From positions 1 through 64,000 of the forward strand of contig KQ964265.1 of NCBI GenBank assembly GCA_001566295.1: a DNA stretch of 64,000 nucleotides, read 5' to 3'. The position numbers and the translations under genes were made by a program. Under the pieces are notes generated by a model. The model had not been told where the DNA came from. It did no database searches and worked only from the letters and a program-made list of their open reading frames with translations. The DNA comes from Microdochium bolleyi. Taxonomy: Eukaryota > Ascomycota > Sordariomycetes > Xylariales > Microdochiaceae. Below are positions 14,189 through 25,352 of this stretch, piece by piece. How positions within the stretch are numbered: position 1 is the stretch's first letter; the number at the start of each line of letters is the position of its first letter.

Positions 14189-14545
14189 GATGGTGCGAGA
14201 GAAACCCTTTCATTTCGCTGCGATTCCTACTGGCATCATGGCGATGATCAAGCAGCCTTGTCCGCTGGTTCGTCGTTTCGTGAACGAGCACGCCGACTGG
14301 GCAGTGAATCAGTGCCGGCTTCAGTGACGCACTACCAGGAGCTGTAGTGGGGCGAGGCAGGCAGGGCTTAGCTAAGCCCAGATCCCTTATCGTTTATCGG
14401 TGGCCGCACTCCGAAGGCTGGGGTTGTGCGGGCAGACCCTGGCACCAGCTTGGGAACGTCGATCCGTTCCGTGGGGACTTCACGCAGCGTTTGTGTCCTC
14501 AGCGGAGCTTCCGTGACGCGAGAAAGTCATGGCAGCGAGGTGACA
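14189..14545. promoter_or_regulatory. Short divergent promoter region
   Basis: 357 bp separate the start codons of the minus-strand acidic protein and the plus-strand isoleucyl-tRNA synthetase, so both promoters must lie here. No clear TATA box is visible, which is common for housekeeping genes. Confidence 0.55.
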
Positions 14546-17483
14546 ATGTCCAAGTCGTGGTCCTCTACCCTGAGGCTCCCCAAGTCCACCTTTCCGTGAG
14601 TCGTTCTGCCCAGCCCCCAATTGGCGATGCACCTCTGACTACCTAGACTTTCGTAGTCCACGGCCACTGCCCAAAAATCGTGATCTCTACCTCCAACGAT
14701 GCGCCGACGACTTCTACGAGTGGCAACGAGCTAATCGCTCTGCCGAAAAACCCTTCGTTATCCACGATGGCCCTCCGTACGCCAATGGCTCGCTCCACGT
14801 GGGCCACGCCCTCAACAAGATTCTCAAGGACATGATCAACCGGGTCAAGGTGCAGCAGGGACGTCGCATCGACTACATACCAGGATGGGATTGCCACGGT
14901 CTGCCGATTGAGCTCAAGGCCCTGGAGGCTGCCAAGGGGAAGAATCTCTCCCGGCTCGAAATTCGCAAGGCCGCACGCAATCTCGCCTCAAACACGGTGA
15001 CGAAGCAGATGAAGGGATTCCGATCGTACGGCGTGATGGCAGACTGGGAGAACCGGTGGACAACCATGGACGCTACGTTTGAGATCAGGCAGCTCCGGCT
15101 GTTCCAGGCAATGGTTCGGAAAGGGCTGATCTACCGCAAGTTCAAGCCTGTCTACTGGTCTCCATCTTCGGAGACCGCACTGGCCGAGGCAGAGCTCGAG
15201 TACAGAGACGACCATGTCTCGAACGCTGCGTGGATCCGATTCCCCATCGCAGACGCCTGGCAAACACACCCTCAGCTCCAGCAATACCGCGAGAAAGTGA
15301 ACGGCCAGCTCTATGCTGTGATCTGGACAACCACACCATGGACCTTGCCTGCGAACAGGGCTATCGGCGTGCATGACGACTTGTCCTATTACGTGGTAAA
15401 GGTCGACAATGCTGCTTACCTTGTTGCCGAGAGCCGCTTTGAAGCATTTCTATCGGTACTCGCGGACAAGAGCGCCGAGGTAGTAGGCAGTCTTCAAGGG
15501 AATGCCCTAGCTGGCCTCACGTACCACAACCGCCTTCGAGGGAAAAGCGCAGAGCCGCAGCCGATCATCCATGCGGACTTCGTCTCGGCTGACTCCGGTT
15601 CAGGCCTGGTGCACCTCGCGCCTGGCCACGGCATGGATGATTACATTGTCTGTAACGCCCATGGCATCCCAGTATCCGCACCCATCGACCAGAATGGTAA
15701 TTTCACCACCGAAGCATATCCGGATGATCCGGAAGTACTCTGTAGTGCCCCATCGGTCATAGAGGGCGGCGGAAAGAAAGTTATTGAGCTCCTGCGAGCC
15801 CATGATGATGTCCTTTCTGTCAAGGACTACACACACAAATACCCGTATGACTGGCGCACGAAGAAGCCTGTTGTGATCCGTGCCACGGAGCAGTGGTTCG
15901 CCGATGTAGCCTCGATCAAGCAGGAGGCCGTCGAAGCGCTCGAAGATGTCAAATTCTTCCCGGACGGTGGCAAGACCCGCCTTCGCAGCTTTGTCACTGG
16001 CCGCAGTGAGTGGTGCATATCTCGCCAACGCGCCTGGGGAGTGCCAATCCCGATCCTTCTCGACGCAGATGGCGCCGCCGTGGTGAACGATGCCATCATC
16101 GAGCATATCATCAAAGTGATTCAGGAGCGTGGGTCAAATGCCTGGTGGTCTGACCCAGTGGACGACCCTGCTTGGATCCCACCATTTCTACAGGGCAAAC
16201 ATACGAGGGGAACAGGGGACACAATGGACGTCTGGTTCGACAGCGGCAGCAGCTGGACCATGATGGATAGCCGCGCCGATGTCTACCTTGAAGGTTCTGA
16301 CCAGCATCGAGGCTGGTTTCAGTCCAGTCTCCTGACTCGCATTGCGGCGGGCGCGGTCGGCGAGATCAAGTTCGCCAAGGGCGCTCCCTTCCGGCAGCTC
16401 GTCACACACGGCTTCACGCTTGATGGCGAAGGCAAGAAAATGTCAAAATCCCTGGGCAACACCATCGAGCCCCACGAGGTCATGGAAGGCACGCTTCTGC
16501 CACCGATGAAGCAGAAAGGCAAGGCAGCCCATGGTCCACCGAAGTACGACGCCCTTGGGCCAGATGCGCTGCGGCTATGGGCCGCTAGCGGCGACTACAC
16601 CAAAGACGTAGCGATGGGGGTTTCCGCGTTGCAGCAAGTTCAGAACACGCTCGTCAAGTACCGCGTCATTATCAAGATGCTGCTGGGCTCCATGCACGAA
16701 TCTGCGCGGAGCGCGCCCCTGTCCGTTGCGGACAACATTGCGATTCTGCAGCTGCAAGACACGATGAGTGAGGTCGGCGAAGCCTTCGACAACCACGAAT
16801 TTCATCGCGCCTTTGTCGTGCTGAACAAGTACGTCTCGAAGGACCTGTCTGCATTCTACTTGGAAGCGCTTAAGGACCGACTCTACTGTGGCGACGGAGG
16901 TGGCGTACTCGAACCGGTCTTCTATGGATTGCTAAGAATGCTGGCTCCCATCACACCACTCCTCGTGGAGGAGGCCTGGGAGCACCGGCCACAGTGGATG
17001 AAAGAAGACGCTGCCGTCATACACCCCCTGCGTCAACTCTACGATGATCCACTTCTTGATCCCAAACGGCTCAGCTCAGAACTGAGGTCCATCCGCGAGG
17101 ATGTCCCGACCATCATGATGGTCCACGGCGCAATCACCAGCTGCCTGGAGCTCGCACGCACAGACAAGCGTCTCGGCTCTGGCCTGCAGTCCCACATCGT
17201 GCTCCACGTGCAGGACGAAAAAGTGCGGACGGTGCTTGCGAAATATACCGAAGACGAACTTGCGATGATGTTTGTCGTCTCATCCCTCGACATTACGGAT
17301 GTGGCAGACTCGCAAGATTTAACTGATGCTAAGTATTTCTACGAATACAAACTTCCTAGCAACACTGGCGCCGTGTACGTCCTGCCACCGAAGTCCAAAA
17401 AGTGCCCTCGCTGCTGGAGGTATCAGGCCCCAGCCGAGGAGTCTTTATGTGGCCGCTGCGAAGCCATCGTATCGGCAAAGTAA
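14546..17483 (+). CDS. ISM1: Isoleucyl-tRNA synthetase, mitochondrial
   Basis: Class I aminoacyl-tRNA synthetase that charges mitochondrial tRNA-Ile with isoleucine. Exon 1 is 14546-14595 and exon 2 is 14657-17483; a 61-bp intron (GTGAGT...TAG, CTGAC branch) joins them in frame to give 958 residues. The HIGH-type signature is HVGH at about 64-67 within GSLHVGHALN. The editing domain follows, then the KMSKS loop at about 611-615 in GKKMSKSLGN. The anticodon-binding part ends in a bacterial-type zinc finger (CPRCW...CGRC) near 932-950. That finger, the bacterial-like length and the basic Ser/Arg-rich N-terminus point to the mitochondrial enzyme rather than the longer cytosolic one. The start was chosen because the spliced N-terminus runs directly into the conserved family start; no other in-frame ATG gives the HIGH motif. 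A neighbouring minus-strand gene ends 135 bp beyond its stop. Confidence 0.95.
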
Positions 17484-17618
17484 AGCGTCATCCTGGAGTA
17501 CAATAGCTTCCTGTATTAAAAATGTAACGATATTGAGTGTCACCTTAGAATGATCATCAAGACTAAACGTGCTTCGCACTGCAGTTAGTTCTATGAAATC
17601 CGAGTTCACGCCCACTAT

Positions 17619-19823
17619 CTAGTCACTGCTTTCCGGCATGCTCTGTCTCTTCTCCTGAAGCCATGCCCAGTCCCTTCCCGCTGGGAGTGGTGGTACCACA
17701 GACACATGTTGTAGAGGCAGCCTTGCGTACTCGCCATTACCGAGTCGTCCAAAGGGGCGCGTTCTGCTGACATTGATCAGCTTTGATGGCATGCCATCCC
17801 GCACCTCATCCATGACCCTGGCACTGAGCTCGCGGATATCAGCAAGAATGCGTATCCTCCGGCTCCCCACGTCTGCTGGCCGCTCAGCGGCGCGCTGCGC
17901 CCCACGCAAACGCCTGCACTCCTGCTTCGCGTTGCTCAGCTTCGCCTCCCGGGCTTTACTCTCTTCGCGCTCTTTTCCCTTTTTCTCCTCCCGCTCCTCC
18001 TTGAGGTTGCCCTTCCCCTCCTTGACTTCGCGCTCTGCTGCCTTGACCTCATGCCTTATGGCCGCACGCTCTGTGACCTCACGCTTGGTCGCCTCATGTT
18101 CCGTGTCCCCGTGATCCGCCGTTTCCTCACGTTCTACAACCTCGAACCCCGGCGTCTCCCGCTCCACAGCCTCGCGCTCTATGCGCGCCTCGCGATCCCA
18201 AGCCATGCGCGCGGTCCGGCTGTAATCGGCGAAGTCGAGAGAGTCCGCGACACTCAGCGACACGCCTGGGCCATTGTGGAGTTGCTGCTGGTAGAGTTGA
18301 CCCATCGTATCCCTGATGTCGTACAACGCTTGCCTGTCGCCACGCGAGACGTTCTCTTCCGTGAGGTATTCGTCGTTTGGGTTATCCCAGTGCGGTGGCC
18401 GGGATTCTCGGGGCGTAACGTCTTTGAAGAGACTGCGCAGGGTTCTGCGCTTGCCAGTCGGTTCATCGTCGGGAGCCCGCAAGCCATGTGCTCCTTCTTG
18501 GAGTCGTGCTTGCTCGCGGTCTGCGAGCTGCTCTGGCGTGATCTTACGGTAACCTGTGCGCTTTGCGGGCGCTGCCTGTTCCTCGGCAACGCTGGAGGGA
18601 GACGCGAGCTCATTTTCACGGCTACTGTTGCCACGAGAGCTCGATGACATATTCTGTCGGCCACCCGCGCTTCCATGTCTTGTGGAAGGAGCGCGACGCC
18701 ACTGGCCGAAACCGTTGTCGTTTCTACTGTTGCCGGCCTCGGCATCGGGTAATCTGTCTGCAACGTACTCGCAGGCCTCGCGAGCTATGTTCAGGGGGCT
18801 GATTTTGGCGCTTGATCGGAGACGACTGGCCGCCTGTTCCTCCCGTGACTGTCTTTGCCGGGACTTCTCGAATGTGCTGGGGCATCTGTGCAGACGCAAG
18901 CGCTCAGTCTCGGCGACCTCGGTTTCCTCCTCAATTTGACGCTGCGGAGAGGTCGTCTTAAGTGGCCTTTGCCCCTTGCGCCTCGGGGTGCTGCCCACCA
19001 CTGGAAGAGTGTCATCGCTGTCAAGAGGGCTGGCGGGATCGCTGCCGCTGCCGCTGCCTGCGCCAGCGTGGGCCGCAGACAACGGGTACGGGGAGTTCCG
19101 GCGGTTGCGGACTGCGTTAAGACGCCACCGTGGTAGACGGTACTGTCCTTCTTCGTCATCGGAACCGCCGGCCGATTCATCTTCGCGTTCTGGAGGTGAT
19201 ATGTCGGCAGTGGAGGACACCGGACACTTCGAGATGCCTTCGAAACCATCCCTGGACACTCTGGCCCTGTCTGCCTCCGGCATGAAGTCACTGTTGTACC
19301 TCACCAGAAAGCTATGTGATGGACTGTACGTCATGTAGCGACCGTTCTGGCCGTTGGGTAGAATGTAGTCAGGGCTCAGAGGCACGAGAGGTGAGCCGAG
19401 AAGGGGGGGTTCCGTGTCAGGGGCGACCGGGTTGCCATTGCTATCTTGCGAGTAGAGGGTAAGATTGAGCGTGGTAGAGGGATGTTCGTTGCTCCTTGTT
19501 TGCGAGCGCAGGCTCGAGCTGTAGTTCAGCGCACGCGGCTGTCCCGTGTCCTCTTCGTCAGAGGACATTGATGGAGGCACTTTGGAGGTCCACGAGTCGA
19601 GTGAGTCACTGCTGGATTGAGCTGGTCTGAGGATTGGTAGAGGGGAAAGTTGTAGCGACGCCACCATCTCGGCCATCGCTGGCGGCAGGAGAAGCTGGCT
19701 GTTTCTTGTGTTGTCAGGATGGTTGCCGGTGTGGTTGGATGTAGTTGGCGATGGGTAAGGCTGGCTCCTTGCGAATTGTATCGTACCGCGACGGCGAAGC
19801 GAGGGAGCCATTTCTGGATACAT
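17619..19823 (-). CDS. Large disordered protein with charged coiled coil
   Basis: A single open exon gives 734 residues from the ATG at 19823; a second in-frame ATG at 19811 has the better context (GAAATGG). The frame stays open upstream to about 19919, but only through a GTG, so an upstream spliced exon is possible. Residues 1-500 are low in complexity, rich in Ser, Pro, Arg and Glu, with no transmembrane segment. Residues about 539-648 form a long, extremely charged Glu/Lys/Arg helix typical of a coiled coil or single alpha-helix. The last 85 residues are more ordered and may be the conserved part. I do not recognise a family. It could be a cytoskeletal, septal or nuclear scaffold, but nothing in the sequence decides this. 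It converges on the isoleucyl-tRNA synthetase gene with a 135-bp gap. Confidence 0.7.
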   Translation of the reverse strand: MYPEMAPSLRRRGTIQFARSQPYPSPTTSNHTGNHPDNTRNSQLLLPPAMAEMVASLQLSPLPILRPAQSSSDSLDSWTSKVPPSMSSDEEDTGQPRALNYSSSLRSQTRSNEHPSTTLNLTLYSQDSNGNPVAPDTEPPLLGSPLVPLSPDYILPNGQNGRYMTYSPSHSFLVRYNSDFMPEADRARVSRDGFEGISKCPVSSTADISPPEREDESAGGSDDEEGQYRLPRWRLNAVRNRRNSPYPLSAAHAGAGSGSGSDPASPLDSDDTLPVVGSTPRRKGQRPLKTTSPQRQIEEETEVAETERLRLHRCPSTFEKSRQRQSREEQAASRLRSSAKISPLNIAREACEYVADRLPDAEAGNSRNDNGFGQWRRAPSTRHGSAGGRQNMSSSSRGNSSRENELASPSSVAEEQAAPAKRTGYRKITPEQLADREQARLQEGAHGLRAPDDEPTGKRRTLRSLFKDVTPRESRPPHWDNPNDEYLTEENVSRGDRQALYDIRDTMGQLYQQQLHNGPGVSLSVADSLDFADYSRTARMAWDREARIEREAVERETPGFEVVEREETADHGDTEHEATKREVTERAAIRHEVKAAEREVKEGKGNLKEEREEKKGKEREESKAREAKLSNAKQECRRLRGAQRAAERPADVGSRRIRILADIRELSARVMDEVRDGMPSKLINVSRTRPFGRLGNGEYARLPLQHVSVVPPLPAGRDWAWLQEKRQSMPESSD

Positions 19824-22404
19824 TGGTTGGTTCAAACCTTGGCTTATGTGACTTCGATGAAGAATGCTTATGAGGACTGCGAATAGTAGATGTCTGAGCT
19901 CACGATGCTGGGAGCTCACTTGCTAGCAAAGGGTGATTTCTATGGGCAAAGTGCTTTGGATTAGACAAGTTGGTGAAGAAGGGGGGGGGGGGGGGGCTAA
20001 CCTGATATCTGAGAGATGTGAGCAGACTGATTCGGAAAAGGCTCTGCGAATTTTCTGGAGAATGCTTGCTGTTTTATGACTGGGAAATTCTCCTGCGAGC
20101 CAGAGAGGTTGAAATCCAGGCATGGCCCTCGGCCTCGCTCCGGTCCAATTTGGTCCCAAGTCGTGACGACTCTTGGATACTTCTTAGCCCTGAAACTCTC
20201 CACGGCCTGCAGCACCAGAGGTTCTGATACCGCGAATCGTCGGTATCTATTCCACAGCCAGATCAGGAACCCAAGGTAGAGACAGGTATATCTCCCAGTG
20301 CTTATGATTCGAGGACCAGCCAACCCACAATCATCACCATCTCGGCTCCTCGATCATCGTGACTTTCACACGCTTGGTGTATTGGGTCCTGAAATCGAGT
20401 AGCAAATATTGTTTTCCGCGATTCAGATGTCCCGCTTCACGCAGAAACCACGGACATTCCAGTCACTACGGCAAAGACACCCCGCCGTGGCGCTGGCTAT
20501 ACGGTGGCAGTACAAGGGGCAAAGCGTTACCCTAACACCGGAGACAGAGTAGACGTCTCTCCCAAGTCTTGCATCGGTCCGGGAAGATAGCCCCTATCAT
20601 TTTCAACCAAATCCCCTACTGCGATGGTAGCAACTGAAAGATGATAATGGAGATAAGGTGGCTGGTGGAGCTTGAAGTATGGTGGAGGTCCCTACCATGG
20701 TTGCCGTGAATAAGGTACGGTTGGCAAACACACTAGACAACAAAGTCTGGAAAACTTTCACCAGAACTGGCTAAGCCTACAAGAGAACCTAGACCAAACC
20801 ACATCAAATGTATGTGCGTCTGTGGTTATGAAATAGTTCTATGCAGATGATGATGTATAGGGGGGTTGTTATCGTCAACATCCACTGATAGTAATGGTCG
20901 TCATTGGGCTGTTGACATGTGCAGTGCCAGCCCACGAACAGAGAGAGACAAAAATTCCTTTCAGGCACAGGCAAAGCTGGCACTGAGAGACATTTCATTT
21001 CTTGGACTCGCATCTTCGATCTAAACTCTCCAGACCGAAGGAAAATGAGGCTCGCTCCATATACCACCAAAATTTGGTCGCATCGCTCGTGCGCACTTTG
21101 TAAGGAGTATCGACACTACCACAGACATATGACTTTACCGGTGGCCTGCCACCGAGATCTTCTGCACAAGTGCATAGAGCCGCCAGGAGAAGCAGATTAC
21201 TAGCCCCTGCTAACGCGTCTCGTGCATTCAACACATGAAACTGGGTAAAGCCGAAACTGAGGTTGTAAGTCCTATGCTCGAGTATAGATTTCACCATGCC
21301 GTGGGCAGATGACGGACCAAGACTACCAACGCGCTCGAATCGAGGCAATGAGAACGGTCCAGAACCAAGCACGTGTTTGTTGGTAGGTACGGATTAGCAC
21401 GACTTTGGGCACTTGTTGGCCTCAATTGGATGCGAGATAAGCGCTCAAGAGACGGGATGGAGAGGTGGCGGCCGTTGCCGCTGCCTGGTACAGGGATTAT
21501 CGCAACAATTTCTAGGCAATGTTGCATGCGAATGTCTCGAGAAAAGTTGGTTGCATGACCCCCCCTGTTCTTGTGGAAGCCAATATGGCGTGGCCATTCT
21601 GCAGGACTCCCCTCAAATTGTCGCGCTATGCAATGATAGATACGACCCAACATATTGATCTCATTCAGCCCTGCCATGAACGCTCGATTGGTTGTCTGGG
21701 TCTCTAGAAAGAGCTCCACGTGGTGGCAAGCGGCTGGACTGCCTGATCACGTAGTCTCCAGAGATTCGAGGCGCTGGAGCATATCATCCGGTGTTCAAGA
21801 CAACTGACAGGGTGCAAGGGACATTATCAGCTTTGAAGCACCACCAATAGTCAGATTCCACCAAAGCGAAATTTGCGAAGCGTGCATTACTCTAGGCATC
21901 TACGTGCTTTCATGCAAGTGGCAGCCAACCGCCCCCACCTATACGACGCACCTGAAAGAAGTCCTAGATGTTGGTTCAGTGTAAAACGGTCATTCCTCGC
22001 GGCTGCGATTGACTTGAACTGAAGTTGTGATCTCGTAGTACATTTGTCAACAATTGACCGATCATGAAGTCAAAATATCCGAAGTCAAGCAGGCGTAGTC
22101 CTCGTGGGCAACAACTATCAAGTCTTTTTCATGTGGATCACGTAACAGTGAGAAGACAAAGACATGCGGCTCTGGACTAGAGGGGCGATGAGCGGATTGG
22201 AAAGCGACCAGGGTCAATGGCCACCAACATGGACGAGGGCCACCAACATGTAAGACAGACGAACCTCGATCACATACGCATAACCATGTAGTGCCAACGT
22301 TGTGATGCACCTGGACCAACTTATGATGGCGGCAACACTGGCTGTAGTATTGGCCAAGGCACTCAGAATGTTCTAACCATGGCAGATACGTGATAGCTCA
22401 CGAC
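19824..22404. other. Intergenic region with G16 tract
   Basis: About 2.6 kb between the coiled-coil gene and the P450, holding the 5' regions of the first gene (left) and the second (right). Besides the G16 run I see only short overlapping open frames. The 108-codon minus frame at 19997-20323 begins with a TTG and has no in-frame ATG. Confidence 0.55.
19981..19996. repeat. G16 homopolymer
   Basis: Sixteen consecutive guanines (C16 on the minus strand), about 160 bp upstream of the start of the coiled-coil gene. On that gene's strand it could serve as a pyrimidine tract in a leader or intron. It is length-unstable and likely to vary between strains. Confidence 0.9.
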
Positions 22405-22412
22405 TATATATA
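22405..22412 (+). promoter_or_regulatory. TATA box of the P450 gene
   Basis: TATATATA lies 145-152 bp upstream of the P450 start codon, a normal distance for a fungal TATA box with a 5' leader of roughly 110 bases. A strong TATA suggests an inducible promoter. Confidence 0.55.
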
Positions 22413-22556
22413 CTGTACACGCATCCCATTTCCTGCACCGATTTCCGTCGAGGAAGGAAGTTTCTACCTAGAATCTTGCCCCCAAGCCAGTCTCGTCCGT
22501 GTCCTTGCTCCAATCCAATTTTCCGAATCTCCCACCAGCAGACCGACCTACTCAAT

Positions 22557-24506
22557 ATGGCTCCACAAATTGAGGCTGGCTACCCGCTCGCCTATCTAAA
22601 CGACATTGTCGGCTGTCATTCCTGTGCCCGTCTCAAAATCATCACCATATTGACCCTCATTCCTCTTGTGCTCGTCGTGGTTTTTAGTCGGCTCTTCAAG
22701 CCACGCATGCACCCGAAGGAGCCCCAACTAGTGCCTTCCAGGATCCCATTTTTCGGCCACAACCTCTCTCTGCTCCGCAATGGACCAGCAGCCTGGCTCG
22801 GTTTCCAGTACGTCTGCCTTTGGCTCGACATTCTCTGTTACAACACTGACAATGAACTGTCCTCTAGCATGGTGCAACGACTGCCCATCATCACACTTCC
22901 AACCGTGGTCGCTAATGGCAAGATGTACATGGTCACCAGTCCCAAACTGATCACATCGGTCTTTGCCAATCCGGACCTTCAGTTCTTGCCAATCCTGACG
23001 GAGTTGATCGCGCCTTTGGCCCCTCTGTCGGCCCGTCAAAAGCGAGATCTCCAGTCTGGTATTTTCCTCAAATGGGTGACAGCCGTTCCTCGGATGCTTT
23101 CCGGGGAGGTTGGCCGCGGGATCCTCCATCGAACCCAGCATAGTTTCAGAGAGCAGCTCGAGTCTCTCATCTCAACAGGTCTCGAGGTCAACGATATCGG
23201 CTTGTGGATCAGGAACACTATGTCCCGCGCCATATTGAAGGGCTTTCTGGGCGATGTCAGCTGGGCAAGCGATCAAGCTTTCATACAAACTGTATGGTAA
23301 GTCTCAACGAGTCCAGAACCGACCCCGAGGAAATCACGACTGATTGCCAATTTCTAATAATCCCCAGGGACCTGGAATGGAATCTCGACCACTTCCAGTG
23401 CAGTCCCATGCCCTCAGTCACTGCCTCAATGTCCTACAAGGCTCGAGAACACGCTATCGATCGGATCGGCGCGTGGCTCGCTGCTGCCGACCAAGACCCG
23501 GAAGCCATTGACCCAGCCACGGGGACCCGGCGCGGCAGTCTTTCAACCATGGCGCTCGAGCTCCTTGCCATCGTCGATGACTACCCGCACTGGACCCCTC
23601 GCGACCGCGGCACGCTGCTGCTCTTCGTGACCCATGTGGCTCTGTCCAACGTCGTGCAGACCTTTTTCTGGACTTTCACGCACATCTACGCGGACCCGGA
23701 GCTCGTCGCGGCCGTCCGCTCCGAGGCCCAGGCCGCGTTAGAGCTCTCTATTACAGCTGGCGCACACCAAGACGACAAGAGCTTAGCCGCGCTCGTCCAG
23801 GGTAAGTGCCCCTTGCTCGGAGCCTGCTTCCAAGAGACGCAGCGCCTCGTGACGAGCACGCCCATCATCCGGCACGTTGCCGCCGACACCATCGTCACCG
23901 AGGGCAAAGGTGCACAGGAGTATCTCCTCCGCCGGGGTGCGTTCCTGTTTGTGCCGCGGACCGTCGTGCACAACGATCCCGAGCATTGGGGCAGCAATGC
24001 GGCCGAATACAGGCCGCAGAGGTTTCTGATGCAGCGGCAGCAGCAGTGGCATGACGACGACGGTGAGGCTGGCAAGTCTATCGGGGCTGATGCCGCTGAA
24101 CTCAAGGCTCCGAAGCGCGGCAGCTTCATACCTTTCGGTGGTGGGAAGGAGATCTGCCCGGTAAGTCTCATGACATGTTCTGCCCCTCCCCTCCTACTCC
24201 TCATCCTCCTCCTCAAGTGTTCCCTTGACTCCGCTGCCTACCATCGACCTGGACAGTCCACACAGCTAACATGAGGTTGTGCCTAAGGGCCGCTACATTT
24301 CTACGTCAATCATCTTACTCACCCTCGCCAAGCTCCTCACTCAAGTCGACATCGAGCCCTCGGAAGAGACCCCGATCCGGGACCCGGGCCCGGGACAGAT
24401 GCAACTGACCACCATTGTCTGGCGCATTCCGGCGGCGACGGGCTGGCGTGGCACTCTCCGACGCCGAGGAGCCGGGACGCCCGAGGGACACCTAGTCTAT
24501 TTGTGA
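22557..24506 (+). CDS. Cytochrome P450, CYP7/CYP8-like I-helix
   Basis: Membrane-anchored haem monooxygenase or isomerase of 563 residues. Exons are 22557-22807, 22868-23296, 23368-24160 and 24288-24506; the introns (60, 71, 127 bp) are GT...AG and phase-consistent. A hydrophobic anchor lies at about 26-46, followed by Pro-containing linker sequence. The K-helix ExxR is ETQR, the PERF-like region is YRPQRF, and the haem loop is FGGGKEICPGR with Cys490. The I-helix reads ALSNVVQTFFW where most P450s have A/G-G-x-D/E-T. The acid-alcohol pair is absent and an Asn stands in its place, as in CYP7, CYP8A and related fungal P450s. This may mean unusual oxygen activation or an isomerase-type reaction. 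A His/Asp/Gln-rich insert precedes the haem loop. The substrate is unknown. The gamma-glutamyltransferase gene follows 846 bp downstream on the same strand. Confidence 0.9.
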
Positions 24507-25352
24507 GGGGGAGGCAGACCGCGAGCCGGTCAGACATCGTCTCGAGTCATGCAGCACGCGAGGTCGCCCTCGTCGTTGCTGCTTGGCGGTGGAGAATTGG
24601 GGGCAGGCTGGATTAGGAAGGAGGCTTTGGTTATCTGCTTTGTGTCCCCCTGCTCCCCGCCCCCCGCCGAGAAACAAGCGTTATTTACATTGTCCCCCGC
24701 ACGAGCTTCGTGACATCATGGTTCCTCTTCTGTGGAAATGCATCGTAACTAGCCTCGATACAACTCTCGTAGGACGACCGACCCACGGCTTCTTGTTAGA
24801 ACGGTCGTAATAAGACCCTAGGACTATTCCTTCAGCTCGTGGAGAGCAGCCGTGTGTGCCGGCCGTTCCTTGGGACCTCAGGAATGTCGCGAGATTGGCT
24901 CAGAAGCAGTCACCGAACGCCCCGGTCTAGTCATGCGGCTTTTACGACATGTTTACATGCGCGTACCTTGTTCCTCCCCAGGTCCCCGACTTGAATTGCA
25001 GGGTGCAGATCAACGACGCCGTCTGAACCTAGCACTTGCTCGTTGCACTGCTGATCAACGGTCCAACCCCAGCCCCCCAGATCTCCGTAAGCCGGACTGA
25101 GATCCTGGCCGCTTCCCCAACTTTCCTTTGTTCCCCGCTCCAAGGGAACACGATAAGGCCAGGCGTGTGCGTTGACGGTCCGACGCGCGGGCTTTCAAAA
25201 GGCACGAGCCCCCCCTCCGACGGTGCCAGGTTCGTGGTCTTTCCCCAGCCGTGCCAGTGAAGCTCAAGCTCGTCCTTGGCTCTCAACACTTCCCTTTGCT
25301 CCTCTTCACGCGGGCCCAATTCTAGCTCCAGCACAAGGCTCATCATAGAAGG
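24507..25352. other. Intergenic: P450 3' end and GGT promoter
   Basis: 846 bp holding the terminator region of the P450 and the promoter of the gamma-glutamyltransferase. No gene, repeat or clear TATA box is seen. Confidence 0.5.

Noticed and set aside
19997..20323. 108-codon minus frame with a hydrophobic segment, possible upstream exon of the coiled-coil gene
   Set aside because: It has no in-frame ATG, starts after a TGA and needs a weak GTTAGC donor. A phase-compatible splice to 19876 exists, so transcript data could still revive it.
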